From Bacteroidota bacterium (GTDB lineage: Bacteria > Bacteroidota > Bacteroidia > 2-12-FULL-35-15): a stretch of 64,000 nucleotides of DNA. Position 1 is the stretch's first letter. The number at the start of each line of letters is the position of its first letter. A program made the translations under genes and the position numbers. Location: NCBI GenBank assembly GCA_025963715.1, contig JAOQAG010000049.1, positions 1 through 64,000 on the forward strand, written 5' to 3'. The notes under the pieces are model-generated. The model made no database searches. It was not told the DNA's origin and saw nothing but the letters and a program-made list of their open reading frames with translations. Positions 34,706 through 43,237 of the stretch are shown in pieces.

Positions 34706-36658
34706 TTACTTCGACAACAACTGCAAATACCCATGTCGCTCAATCAACTCATCATCCTTGCCCGTAGCTTTTAAAATATAATAATACGTCCCGTCCGGCG
34801 CCAGCTTTCCGCTTTTTGTTTGTCCGTTCCAGCCTCCGGCAATCCCATTGTGCTCCGCAATCTCCAATCCCCAGCGATCATAAATGATGTACGAAAGATC
34901 CTTAATATTTACCGTATGGATCAAAAACAGATCATTCACCAAATCACCGTTCGGAGTAAACACATTCGGAACAGCAATCGTAGATTCGCCTTCCACTATT
35001 ATGCAATATTGCACCGAATCGGTACAACCGTTTGCATTGGAAGCGATCAGCAAAATACAATAATCACCTTCGTGCGCATACGTATGCGATGGCGAAACCG
35101 CAGTGGAAAAATTCCCGCTTCCGGATAATGTATCGCCAAACAACCACAAATAAGTAGTAGCGCCACTGGAAGTGTTGGTTAAATGAACAGATGTATTTTC
35201 CGGAACCGGGGATGAAGGCGTCATTGAATAATCAGCAGTAGGAACCGGGTACACATTGATCATCGCGGCAGTGCTTGCCGTACCCACACAACCGTTCGCG
35301 TCTGTGCAGCGGATCGTAACCGAATACGTTCCCGGTGCATCATAATGATGCAGCGCCGATGCGGTGGTGGCCGAATCACCGTCTCCAAACGTATACAATA
35401 CGCTTGCGCAGGCAGCACTTCCGGTTTTGTTAAAATGAACATCCAGTGTTCCGCAGCCGCTTACCACATCCGATGTAAATGCAGGTGTTGGCAATGCATG
35501 CACCGTTACCGTTTGTGTAGCCGTATCGCCGCAGCTTCCCGAAAAAATATGTGTGATCGTAAATGTTCCCGCGCCGGATACAGCCGGATTAAATGTTCCG
35601 TTCGTCGTGTTGGTAATTCCGGTTCCACTCCAGGTTCCGCCCGCTGTTGCCGATGTAAAATTAAATGCCGGATCGCTGATGCAATGCGCCGGTTGTGGGT
35701 TGATCGTAGCATTGGGCGCTGCAGGCAGTACTTCTATAATGGAAGTATCTCTTGCAAGGCAGGGCGTAGTGATCGTATACACCACCGTGTATGTTCCCGT
35801 TCCGGCCGTTGCCGGATTAAATGCACCGCTGCCTGAGTTGATACAGGAACCGCAGCTGGCTGTCCAGGTGCCGCCGCTGGAAGCGGATGTAAATGTTACA
35901 GAAGGAGTGGTGGTACACACCGTAAAATTATTTGCCGGTGAAAGGATCGTCGGATCGCCGGTTACAGGCGGTGCGCTAATACTGTTTTGTGCAAGAAAAC
36001 CTTCGTATGCCGGTCCTGATGAAATTTTAATGATCAGCTCATTTAATCCCGGTTGCCAGTCGCGGCAAATCGAAAAAGATGATCCGCCTGCAGCACTAAA
36101 CCCCACATACGAATACGGGCCTGCTACCGGAATCCCCGGTAAATACCCGCTTTCCGTATGTCCGTTCACATACACTTCATCAATGGCATTGTCGGAAAAA
36201 AAATCCATGTTCAAACAAAACGTAGCCGAATCCGAATACGATGCACCGCAGGAATTAACACAGGGAAGATAAAAAGTAGTTTTATAATAAAAGTCGGTAT
36301 TTACCGAATGGATTCCCGTAGCATCATGTGAGATCCAGTTGCAATCCGGCCACGGACTGGTATAATACGAGCCCGGAACGCTGCTCATAACTATTGCAGG
36401 CACATACGGGCCGGTAAGCGATCCGGTAGAGATCAGCCAGTTATTGTCGTTGCTGCCACCCGGCAACACACCGCCAACACCATTTGTAGCCGTATTGAAT
36501 TTTGCTCCCGTAGGCACGGTTCCGCCCGAACAATCCGGGTCCATGCAATCGATCAATCCGTCACCATCATCATCTACACCGTTTCCACAAATTTCCTGCG
36601 CACTTGCTGCACACATGATAAAAAAGAAGAAGGAACAAAAAAAGGTTATTTTTTTCAA
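34706..36658 (-). CDS. Secreted PKD-domain protein with T9SS type B (gliding-type) C-terminal domain
   Basis: 650 residues. After the signal peptide (about 1-20) comes CGNGVDDDGDGLIDCMDPDC, an acidic calcium-binding motif typical of MYXO-CTERM/thrombospondin-3-like repeats. A Cys-containing beta-rich region follows, then Thr/Gly-rich repeats, and two PKD-like domains with YTFGDGDSATT and YLWLFGDTLSG. The C-terminus (VPNVFTPNGDLVNDLFLI ... YDRWG ... GTYYYILKA) is the gliding-motility-associated type B sorting domain. It is thus exported by T9SS to the surface; its binding partner is unknown. Confidence 0.88.
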   Translation of the reverse strand: MKKITFFCSFFFFIMCAASAQEICGNGVDDDGDGLIDCMDPDCSGGTVPTGAKFNTATNGVGGVLPGGSNDNNWLISTGSLTGPYVPAIVMSSVPGSYYTSPWPDCNWISHDATGIHSVNTDFYYKTTFYLPCVNSCGASYSDSATFCLNMDFFSDNAIDEVYVNGHTESGYLPGIPVAGPYSYVGFSAAGGSSFSICRDWQPGLNELIIKISSGPAYEGFLAQNSISAPPVTGDPTILSPANNFTVCTTTPSVTFTSASSGGTWTASCGSCINSGSGAFNPATAGTGTYTVVYTITTPCLARDTSIIEVLPAAPNATINPQPAHCISDPAFNFTSATAGGTWSGTGITNTTNGTFNPAVSGAGTFTITHIFSGSCGDTATQTVTVHALPTPAFTSDVVSGCGTLDVHFNKTGSAACASVLYTFGDGDSATTASALHHYDAPGTYSVTIRCTDANGCVGTASTAAMINVYPVPTADYSMTPSSPVPENTSVHLTNTSSGATTYLWLFGDTLSGSGNFSTAVSPSHTYAHEGDYCILLIASNANGCTDSVQYCIIVEGESTIAVPNVFTPNGDLVNDLFLIHTVNIKDLSYIIYDRWGLEIAEHNGIAGGWNGQTKSGKLAPDGTYYYILKATGKDDELIERHGYLQLLSK

Positions 36659-36788
36659 AGCGTGGCGTATTTAGTTATATACACATTCAGAAGCAAATTG
36701 CGCTAAAAAGGTTGCATCTGCGGCTTTTTAGCTGCAAAAAAGCAAAAACGGCTTTTGCCGGAATTCTTATCTTTGACATTCAACAATT

Positions 36789-37997
36789 ATGAACCGCCTG
36801 TTTTCCGCATATCTCAAATCGTTTGCAAACATTCAGCGGAATGTCTGGATCCTGGCCATTGCTATGTTCATCAACCGCAGCGGCTCCATGGTGCTGCTGT
36901 TCACATCGCTTTATTTAACAAACGATCTGCATTTTACCATTGCGCAAGCCGGGATCGCACTTAGCTTTTACGGCATCGGAAGCGTAGCCGGTTCGTATGC
37001 CGGTGGCTGGCTTACCGATCGCCGCAATTTTTTTAACATCATGATCTTTTCATTGCTTTGCAGCGGTTGCATTCTGTTGTTGCTGCTCATTGCAAAAACA
37101 CCTTTCCACATCGCAGTCATTATTTTTGCGTATGCATTTACCGCCGATATGTTCCGGCCAGCCAACTCAAAAGCCATTGCTTCCTACAGTACCACCGAAA
37201 ATCGTACACGTTCCGTTTCGCTGGTGCGATTAGCCATTAATTTAGGTTTTTCACTCGGCCCTGCTGCCGGTGGTTTCACCGCTTTATACCTGGGTTATAA
37301 ATGGTTGTTTGTGATCGATGCCTGCACCAGCTTTGCTGCTGCGCTGATGTTGTTTTTTTATTTACCGAAAGAAGCAGGTCAGCCAAAACAGGAGCGTACA
37401 CAGGCACTCAGCGATCACAGCACTTCCGCTTACCGCGATGTGCCTTACCTTATCTTTATTTTACTGGTTGCATTTTATGGTATTTGCTTTTTCCAGCTTT
37501 TTGCAAGCATCCCGCAATACTTCAGCAAAATTTGCCATTATCAGGAAGATACCATTGGATTGTTGCTGGCATTAAACGGATTATTGGTAGTGATCATCGA
37601 AATGCCCCTGGTGACCATCCTCGAAAAAAACCGGCGCTTGTTTCCCTTCATCATCACCGGAACGTTGTGCATTCCGGTATCATTCTGCTTTTTACTTTTT
37701 GGAAAAGGATTGATGGCAAGTGCAGTGGCGTATACATTTGTGATCACTTTTTCAGAGATCTTTGCCATGCCGTTCATGATGAATTATTCCTTGTCGCGGC
37801 CCGCAAAAGAACGGCAGGGACAATATTCAGCGCTGTATTCCATTTCATTCGGACTCGCAAATATTTTTGCTCCCCTGCTTGGTCTGGGGATCGCCGGAAG
37901 ATATGGTTTCAATAATATGTTTTATTTTTTGATCCTGCTCAGCATTTTAACGGCATCGGGTTTTTGGTTGCTGAGCAAAAGAAGAATAAAAAATTAA
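36789..37997 (+). CDS. MFS transporter
   Basis: 402 residues with 12 predicted membrane helices, of the major facilitator superfamily drug/metabolite exporter type. The loop-2 signature is present as GSYAGGWLTDRRN near residues 65-77. A -7 box TATCTTTG lies at 36768-36775, giving a leader of only about seven bases. No substrate can be inferred. A lone R1 end (AAATCGGAAAGTTTATACCA) starts 2 nt after the stop, at 38001. Confidence 0.88.
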   Translation: MNRLFSAYLKSFANIQRNVWILAIAMFINRSGSMVLLFTSLYLTNDLHFTIAQAGIALSFYGIGSVAGSYAGGWLTDRRNFFNIMIFSLLCSGCILLLLLIAKTPFHIAVIIFAYAFTADMFRPANSKAIASYSTTENRTRSVSLVRLAINLGFSLGPAAGGFTALYLGYKWLFVIDACTSFAAALMLFFYLPKEAGQPKQERTQALSDHSTSAYRDVPYLIFILLVAFYGICFFQLFASIPQYFSKICHYQEDTIGLLLALNGLLVVIIEMPLVTILEKNRRLFPFIITGTLCIPVSFCFLLFGKGLMASAVAYTFVITFSEIFAMPFMMNYSLSRPAKERQGQYSALYSISFGLANIFAPLLGLGIAGRYGFNNMFYFLILLSILTASGFWLLSKRRIKN

Positions 37998-37998
37998 G

Positions 37999-38453
37999 TG
38001 AAATCGGAAAGTTTATACCATTTTGAAAAAAACAATCAAGCTGATAAATGTAGCAGACACTCAAAAATGCTGCTGTGTATAGGAACGCAGATCAAAAATG
38101 ATTTTTATGATGTAAAAAAGATCGCCTGTGGCGCTTATGATTGAAAATTATGATTTGATTGGTTGCAAATTTATCAAAGGGGTATTTAATAGTGATATAG
38201 AACTCTATTTTTGAACTTGTCAGTAATAGCCGGTAATGAGCGTGAAATAATTATAATTGAAATCGGAAAGTTTATACCATAAAAAGAATTTACTTTAAGA
38301 ACGCCATTGCGAGGGCTTTTCGCCCGAAGCAATCTCATTCTAGTTCATATCTGGTGTGAGATTGCTTCGGGCGAAAAGCCCTCGCAATGACGAGTTGATT
38401 AAATTTTTTTAAATAAAATAACTATAGCTTGGTATAAACTTTCCAATTTCATT
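37999..38453. repeat. Full R1 MITE-like element and a solo end
   Basis: 38256-38453 is the best R1 copy: inverted ends of about 24 bp with two mismatches (AATCGGAAAGTTTATACC and complement), enclosing the palindrome 38303-38392. A separate left end lies at 37999-38020. The 235 bases between contain nothing that I recognise. The whole lies between the convergent MFS and alkB genes. Confidence 0.7.
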
Positions 38454-38496
38454 AAAAATTAACAACTTCCTGGTAAAGCTATTTTTAATTTCCGGG

Positions 38497-39114
38497 TCAG
38501 GTAACAATCGTCCGGAATGTAAGATTGACCCTTGGTCGCTTTACCTTTGTTGTCGGGGGTAAGCGATGCATCCAGTTGGTTTGTGTTTCATCTTTCATCA
38601 CCAGCAAACTTCCGTGTTCCAAAAGAATAGAAACCGTTTGTTTTGTCCGCTTGTGTTTGAATGAAAATTTTCGTTCCGCTCCCAGCGTCAGCGAAGCAAT
38701 GATCGTATTTTTTCCCAGCGATTCTTCATCATCACTGTGCCAGGCCATTCCTTCATCGCCATTGTGATATAAATTCAGCAGGCAGGAATTAAATTCAGCT
38801 CCTGTTAATTGTTCCACCATCGTTTTTAATTCCAGTAATTCCTTGGTCCAGGCCAATGCCCGCTTGGTTGTACCCGAATACGTATACGAATAATCCGCAT
38901 CACCATACCAGGCTATTTTCCGCGCCGTTACAATGTGCTTCCCAAATATCAGCGCTTCATCATTTTTCCACTCAATAGTTGTTAAAAGCGCATCCATGTA
39001 TTGATTGGCAGCTGCAAGCGGAATTATACACCCGTAATAACTGGCTGTACCGTCGTACGGCAGTATATTTATTAGTTCATCTGTACTAAAAAGATCCATT
39101 TTTTCCTTTATCAT
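38497..39114 (-). CDS. AlkB-like 2-oxoglutarate/Fe(II) dioxygenase
   Basis: 205 residues. Repairs 1-methyladenine and 3-methylcytosine in DNA or RNA by oxidative demethylation. The iron ligands are His126 and Asp128 in MAWHSDDE and His183 in WMHRLPP; the 2-oxoglutarate arginine motif RPRVNLTFR has Arg195 and Arg201. NLYHNGDEGMAWHSDD matches the ABH2/AlkB2-like group. The ATG at 39114 overlaps the upstream Ada metal-domain gene by 29 nt; a second ATG at 39099 would shorten that overlap. It is the third gene of a compact alkylation-repair operon. Confidence 0.92.
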   Translation of the reverse strand: MIKEKMDLFSTDELINILPYDGTASYYGCIIPLAAANQYMDALLTTIEWKNDEALIFGKHIVTARKIAWYGDADYSYTYSGTTKRALAWTKELLELKTMVEQLTGAEFNSCLLNLYHNGDEGMAWHSDDEESLGKNTIIASLTLGAERKFSFKHKRTKQTVSILLEHGSLLVMKDETQTNWMHRLPPTTKVKRPRVNLTFRTIVT

Positions 39115-39331
39115 ATTCTTTTTTCATGCAATGTCCGCAAGGCCGGTAACCGCATTCAATTGCTTCGGCTTCGGAAATAAAAAACACACGATTCTCTTTT
39201 TTCATGCGTTTGCCGGCTCTGCAACCGAGCGTTCCGTATATTTTTAATTTGCTGTTTCCACCAAAAAAAATCGTTTGCCGCCGGATTTCTTTTCGCAGAT
39301 CTGCATCATCTATTTCTTTATGCCGGATCAT
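39086..39331 (-). CDS. Stand-alone Ada metal-binding (methylphosphotriester) domain
   Basis: 81 residues from the ATG at 39331. The sequence IYGTLGCRAGKRMKKENRVFFISEAEA...GYRPCGHC follows the N-terminal domain of Ada. Cys37, Cys65 and Cys68 line up with three of the four zinc cysteines of Ada; the fourth position (+4 after Cys37) is Lys41, and Cys60 or His67 could replace it. In Ada the first cysteine is the methyl acceptor. The gene overlaps the AraC-Ogt gene by 14 nt and alkB by 29 nt, so translation is probably coupled. It may be the methyl-sensing half of a split Ada. Confidence 0.82.
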   Translation of the reverse strand: MIRHKEIDDADLRKEIRRQTIFFGGNSKLKIYGTLGCRAGKRMKKENRVFFISEAEAIECGYRPCGHCMKKEYDKGKNGSF

Positions 39332-40175
39332 TCTGCAAGTCGGTTTTTGCAGCTTCCCAGCCAATGATCGCCGTTTTACGCGTAGTTCCCCACATGTAAC
39401 CGCCAAACATCCCGGTCGACTGGATCACACGATGGCAGGGAATTAAAAACGCTACCGGGTTACTCCCGATCGCAGTTCCCACTGCACGCGAAGCATTCGG
39501 ATTGTTCATTTTACCGGCAACCGTTCCGTACGTTGATAATTGACCCATCGGTATTTTCAACAACGTTTCCCACACTTTCAACTGAAAATCCGTTCCCTTC
39601 AAATGTAATTTTATTTGATTGATCCTGCTCCAGTCGTGTGTAAAAACCGACAATGCATTTTGCTGGATCAAATCTGTCATTTGCCGGTACCGTGCATTCG
39701 GAAAATGGTGCATCAGCTCAGCGATCGCTTTTTCTTCGTCCGTTGTAAACGCCATGTAACAAATACCTTTTGGAGTAGATGCTACGATCATATTTCCAAA
39801 CGGGCTTTCTGCGTAACTGTAATTAATAACCAGTGTTTCGCCGCCGTTTTTGTATTCGCCCGGCGTCATTCCTTCTATGTTTATAAACAGATCGTGTAAA
39901 CGGCCCGTGCCCGAAAGCCCCGTTTCAAAAGCCGCATCGGCCAATGTTACAGCCTGTTCTTTTAACAATTGTTTTGCATGCTCCACACTGATGTACTGCA
40001 AAAACTTTTTAGGGCTCACTCCCGCCCAATCAGTAAATAAACGCTGAAAGTGAAAGGGGCTCAGATGGATCTTCTCCGCAACCTCGTCCAGCGCCGGTTG
40101 TGATTTAAAGTTTTTTGTAATGTAATCGATCGCTTCCGCGATGCGTTTGTAATTGACTTCTTCCTGTCCGTTCAT
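39318..40175 (-). CDS. AraC-type HTH plus O6-methylguanine-DNA methyltransferase (Ada without its metal domain)
   Basis: 285 residues. Residues about 8-108 form an AraC DNA-binding domain (LSPFHFQRLFTDWAGVSPKKFLQYI). Residues about 115-275 form an Ogt domain with the methyl-acceptor motif PCHRV (Cys247) and the flanking SNPVAFLI. This is the order of the C-terminal two domains of Ada; the N-terminal metal domain is a separate gene immediately downstream. It heads the alkylation-repair operon and, by analogy, may regulate it. Confidence 0.92.
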   Translation of the reverse strand: MNGQEEVNYKRIAEAIDYITKNFKSQPALDEVAEKIHLSPFHFQRLFTDWAGVSPKKFLQYISVEHAKQLLKEQAVTLADAAFETGLSGTGRLHDLFINIEGMTPGEYKNGGETLVINYSYAESPFGNMIVASTPKGICYMAFTTDEEKAIAELMHHFPNARYRQMTDLIQQNALSVFTHDWSRINQIKLHLKGTDFQLKVWETLLKIPMGQLSTYGTVAGKMNNPNASRAVGTAIGSNPVAFLIPCHRVIQSTGMFGGYMWGTTRKTAIIGWEAAKTDLQNDPA

Positions 40176-40245
40176 GACAAATGTTTTTTTTATAATACAA
40201 AATTACACAGCAGATCATGAACGGCAAACCCAAAACTTGCGGAGT

Positions 40246-41031
40246 TTATTTTTTTGTTACAGCCATTGCTTTTTCCGTCATTTTTACCATCTGTGCAAAC
40301 AACAATCCCGGCGCCAACCGGCTCATCACGTTCATCATCCTGGCCATTCCCGGATAGATCTCGTAATTGTTTTTCATCAAACCTACGATCGCTACATCAA
40401 TTAATTTTTCCGGATCCATCAGCATGCCAGCATTAAAACCGGGATCATTTATAAATTTATCATTCAGCGGTGTGCCGGAACCAGGTGCCACCAGCTCAAA
40501 TACCTTGATGCCGGTATTTTTTAACTGAACGCGCAATGATTTTGTATAAGAGCGCAAACCCGATTTAGTAGCACCGTACACCGGCGATATTGGAAAAGGT
40601 ACCAGCGCAATTCCCGATGTTACATTCATGATCGCAGCATTCTTTTTTGTTTTTAAATGCGGTAAAAATTGTTGCACCATCCGGATCGGCCCCGACAGGT
40701 TAATGTCGATCTCGCGGGTGATATCAAGCAGATCGATAGAAGCATCCTGCAAATTTATTTTGCGCATTTCTCCGGCATTATTGATCAGCATGTTCAGCTC
40801 CGGAAACTGTTTGGTTACCTGTTCAAAAAGCTGTGTGATCGATGCCGGATTGCTTACATCGCTCTGAAATATATGCACACCCGGCAATTGTATTTTTGTT
40901 TCTTCCAGCTTTGCCGGATTTCTTCCGGTAATGATCACGGTATTGCCAAGCGCCATAAGCTTTGAAGCAAACAAGTAACCGAAGCCGCTGGTACCACCTG
41001 TGATTAAGATCGTGTTGTTTTTGAGTTCCAT
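40246..41031 (-). CDS. Short-chain dehydrogenase/reductase (DltE-like)
   Basis: 261 residues. NAD(P)-binding GGTSGFGYLFA (residues 12-22), NNAGEM near 86, catalytic serine region MNVTSGIAL and YGATKSG with the catalytic Tyr and Lys near 155-159. Substrate unknown. The closest neighbour is the AraC regulator gene 96 bp upstream on the same strand; two copies of TTTGCAAARTTCAA lie between them 21 bp apart, which suggests that this gene is the regulator's target. Confidence 0.9.
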   Translation of the reverse strand: MELKNNTILITGGTSGFGYLFASKLMALGNTVIITGRNPAKLEETKIQLPGVHIFQSDVSNPASITQLFEQVTKQFPELNMLINNAGEMRKINLQDASIDLLDITREIDINLSGPIRMVQQFLPHLKTKKNAAIMNVTSGIALVPFPISPVYGATKSGLRSYTKSLRVQLKNTGIKVFELVAPGSGTPLNDKFINDPGFNAGMLMDPEKLIDVAIVGLMKNNYEIYPGMARMMNVMSRLAPGLLFAQMVKMTEKAMAVTKK

Positions 41032-41085
41032 CTTTTTTTGTTTTAAAATGAGGATACAAAGGTGAGATGGAAATCCAGCGGAGTG

Positions 41086-41122
41086 TTTGCAAAGTTCAAT
41101 CCATTGTTTGCAAAATTCAAAT
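41086..41122 (-). promoter_or_regulatory. Tandem AraC-type operator sites upstream of the SDR gene
   Basis: TTTGCAAAGTTCAAT at 41086-41100 and TTTGCAAAATTCAAAT at 41107-41122 are direct repeats with starts exactly 21 bp apart, two helical turns, as for an AraC-family dimer. They lie 55-91 bp upstream of the SDR start. A third copy precedes the regulator gene at 42046-42061. Confidence 0.6.
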
Positions 41123-41127
41123 CATGT

Positions 41128-42033
41128 TTATTTCCGGAATTGCAGCGGGGTGAGTTTGGTTTGTTTCTTAAAAAAGTTGGAAAAGTGCGCTACTTCTTCA
41201 AATCCCAGGCAATACGCCACTTCCGAGATATTCCAGTCGGTTTGTTTTAACAGCAATTTTGCTTCCCTGGTGATCCGGCTGCCGATCAGGCCGGTTGTGG
41301 TTTTGCCGGTATTTTCCTTCAGCACTTTATTCAAATGGTTCACATGTACCGAAAGCCTGTCGGCATAATCTTTTGCAGTGCGCAGCTGCAACCGCTGTTG
41401 CGTGGATTCGATCGGGAACTGGCGTTCCAGCAGCTCAATAAATAAAGAAGAAACACGCTCGGAAGCATTGTGAGCAGGATACAATGCTGTAACCGGCTGC
41501 AGCTTTTGCCCGATGTGAATCAGCTCCAATACATAATTGCGCAGCAGATCATATTTATAAGCATAATCGGAAGAAATTTCTTTGTGCATTTTTTTAAAGA
41601 TCGCAGTGGTCTCTTTCGTATCTTCTTTTGACAGCTGAAAGATCGGGTAACCGCCCGCCTGGAAGATTGGCAGCTCATCCAGCACCACACCGCTTTTACT
41701 TTTTGTTAAAAAATCAGCAGTAAAAACACAAAAATATCCCGATTGATCTTCATCCTGCGGAATGTAGTTATACGGAATTTTAGGCGTCGCAAATAATAAG
41801 GCCTGCTTTTCAATGTGAATAACCTTATCGGCATACTCCGCAACATTCCGCCCTTTGATAATACTGATCTTGTAGTAATTCCGCCTGTTGTAAGGCATCA
41901 CATGTTTTTTCTTGTAATTGGCGATCATGTCCGCCACACTAAACACATTAAAGTGTCCGATCTCCCTGCTGATCCCTTCCGGGAGCAACATGGCGGTTTC
42001 TTCGTAAAATTCTTCGATCGATACTGGTTTCAT
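41128..42033 (-). CDS. AraC-family transcriptional regulator
   Basis: 302 residues from the ATG at 42033; the frame opens a little farther upstream at a TTG (42039). The N-terminal half is a cupin-like effector domain (YYKISIIKG... VIHIEKQALLFATP), the C-terminal about 100 residues carry two HTH motifs (DYADRLSVHVNHLNKVLKEN and NISEVAYCLGFEEVAHFSNF). TTTGCAAAATTCAAAT directly upstream of its own start and twice before the SDR gene suggests that it regulates both. The inducing ligand is unknown. Confidence 0.9.
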   Translation of the reverse strand: MKPVSIEEFYEETAMLLPEGISREIGHFNVFSVADMIANYKKKHVMPYNRRNYYKISIIKGRNVAEYADKVIHIEKQALLFATPKIPYNYIPQDEDQSGYFCVFTADFLTKSKSGVVLDELPIFQAGGYPIFQLSKEDTKETTAIFKKMHKEISSDYAYKYDLLRNYVLELIHIGQKLQPVTALYPAHNASERVSSLFIELLERQFPIESTQQRLQLRTAKDYADRLSVHVNHLNKVLKENTGKTTTGLIGSRITREAKLLLKQTDWNISEVAYCLGFEEVAHFSNFFKKQTKLTPLQFRK

Positions 42034-42045
42034 GTACAATTTAGA

Positions 42046-42061
42046 TTTGCAAAATTCAAAT
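42046..42061 (-). promoter_or_regulatory. Putative autoregulatory operator of the AraC gene
   Basis: TTTGCAAAATTCAAAT, identical to the site at 41107-41122, ends 12 nt before the start codon, a position suited to autorepression. Confidence 0.55.
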
Positions 42062-42160
42062 GTACGAAAAAATAAAAATCAATCGGATGATGTTTATCCT
42101 GCATAAAAAAAGCGCGATCAATAATGGCCGCGCTTTTCTTATGAATTGTGTAATGCCGGT

Positions 42161-42649
42161 TTACTTTATTTCCTCTTCTTCTTTTACACTTTTGGCTGCA
42201 TCATTAAATAAAGAATCCATTTTTTCCTGTTCCCTTTCTTTCATTTTCATTTCCTCTTCTTCCGTGTTTCCGCCAAAACCTTTTTTTAACGTTTCATCTA
42301 TTTTATCCGTCAGGAACACATTTCCAAAAACGCCAACTCCAATGATCCTGGTTTCGCCATTCCATGTTATTTTTGTGAGGGAGAACAAAACATAATTGTC
42401 TTCGCTCACACAAGTATTCACAAGCTGCTCTACAATCGCGCCGCCAATCATACTGCCAAGTCCCATTCCGGCTTGTGCTAATGGACTATTCACGTCGCCC
42501 ATCTCATCAACCGGTTTTTGCAGCGTTAGCGTTAATGACAGGATTTTCGATTTCACTGCAGATTTGTGCCTGTCCTCATTTGGATTTGTGATCACAGCAA
42601 TTAAAATAACAAATGCGACGATCCCAAAGATTAAATATTTTGTTTTCAT
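42161..42649 (-). CDS. DUF4359-like membrane-anchored protein
   Basis: 162 residues from the ATG at 42649, which opens directly with a signal anchor (KYLIFGIVAFVILIAVITNPNED); starting farther upstream would add unlikely charged residues. The TNPNEDRHKS segment after the anchor is typical of DUF4359 proteins. The C-terminus is a highly charged Glu/Lys helix. The function is unknown. It is monocistronic, about 120 bp upstream of the AraC gene on the same strand. Confidence 0.65.
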   Translation of the reverse strand: MKTKYLIFGIVAFVILIAVITNPNEDRHKSAVKSKILSLTLTLQKPVDEMGDVNSPLAQAGMGLGSMIGGAIVEQLVNTCVSEDNYVLFSLTKITWNGETRIIGVGVFGNVFLTDKIDETLKKGFGGNTEEEEMKMKEREQEKMDSLFNDAAKSVKEEEEIK

Positions 42650-42835
42650 TTTTATGATGATTTGTTTGAATACCAATTGCAATAATCAACCATTTTTTTG
42701 ACATCTCAATGGACACTTTTCCACTTCCGTGACATTTATAACAAATAATTAATTGATTTTTAATTTGGAAGACATGTAAGTAAACGGCAAGCACAGATCC
42801 CGCTTAAACCTATAACTATAAGTAACTCTTTTTTA

Positions 42836-43015
42836 TCAAAACTGTTTAGGCTTCAATTTCTGAGATGCAAGTACTGCTATTTCGGATATTCGTTTTTGCC
42901 TGGTTTCCGGGCGTTTGGCAAGGACAAGCCATTGCAAAATACTTTTTCTGACAGACTTGCTCAGGCTTAAAAATGATGGCGAGAGCAAATTATATTATTG
43001 CGCAGCATCAAACAT
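42836..43015 (-). pseudogene. C-terminal remnant of a YdeI/OmpD-associated family gene
   Basis: In one minus-strand frame the sequence reads LSPSFLSLSKSVRKSILQWL..., AKRPETRQKRISEIAVLA, KLKPKQF and stop. This is the signature of the C-terminal domain of YdeI/OmpD-associated (PF13376-type) proteins. An in-frame TAA interrupts it after MFDAAQ, and nothing of the N-terminal domain is found upstream. The remaining flanks (42683-42835 and 43016-43187) hold nothing that I recognise. Confidence 0.6.
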
Positions 43016-43187
43016 TTTGTATAAGAGTATAAAAAGATAGACTTTGTTTTACTTGAGATGAACGGAATATTAAAAAATAAAACACACTCTAAGTTGGATA
43101 ATGCTTTCAACTCCTATCCGCTAAGTTTGTTTTTTAATTGCCCTATTCAAATATAAGTAACTGATAATCATTGTTTTGAAAAGTAAA

Positions 43188-43231
43188 AAATAATAATCTA
43201 AATACTTTAGATTATTATTTTAGTACCTTTG
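43188..43231 (+). promoter_or_regulatory. Promoter with overlapping perfect palindrome (likely operator) of the metal locus
   Basis: AAATAATAATCTAAA at 43188-43202 and its exact reverse complement at 43206-43220 (TAC between) lie directly upstream of the -7 box TACCTTTG at 43224-43231. A repressor bound there would cover the promoter. The start codon is at 43238, so the transcript is nearly leaderless. The position fits a metal-responsive regulator such as a Fur/Zur or DtxR-type protein, but the sequence is not a textbook box for either. Confidence 0.6.
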
Positions 43232-43237
43232 TCTTCA

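Noticed and set aside
35345-36272. Plus-strand frames opposite the PKD protein
   Set aside because: Antisense to a protein with clear T9SS and PKD domains; Val/Pro-rich sequence results from the complementary codon use.
42576-42794. Minus-strand frame containing CYKCHGSGK, a DnaJ-type zinc-finger-like motif
   Set aside because: It overlaps the start of the DUF4359-like gene in another frame, and only one CxxCxGxG half-site is present with no continuation.
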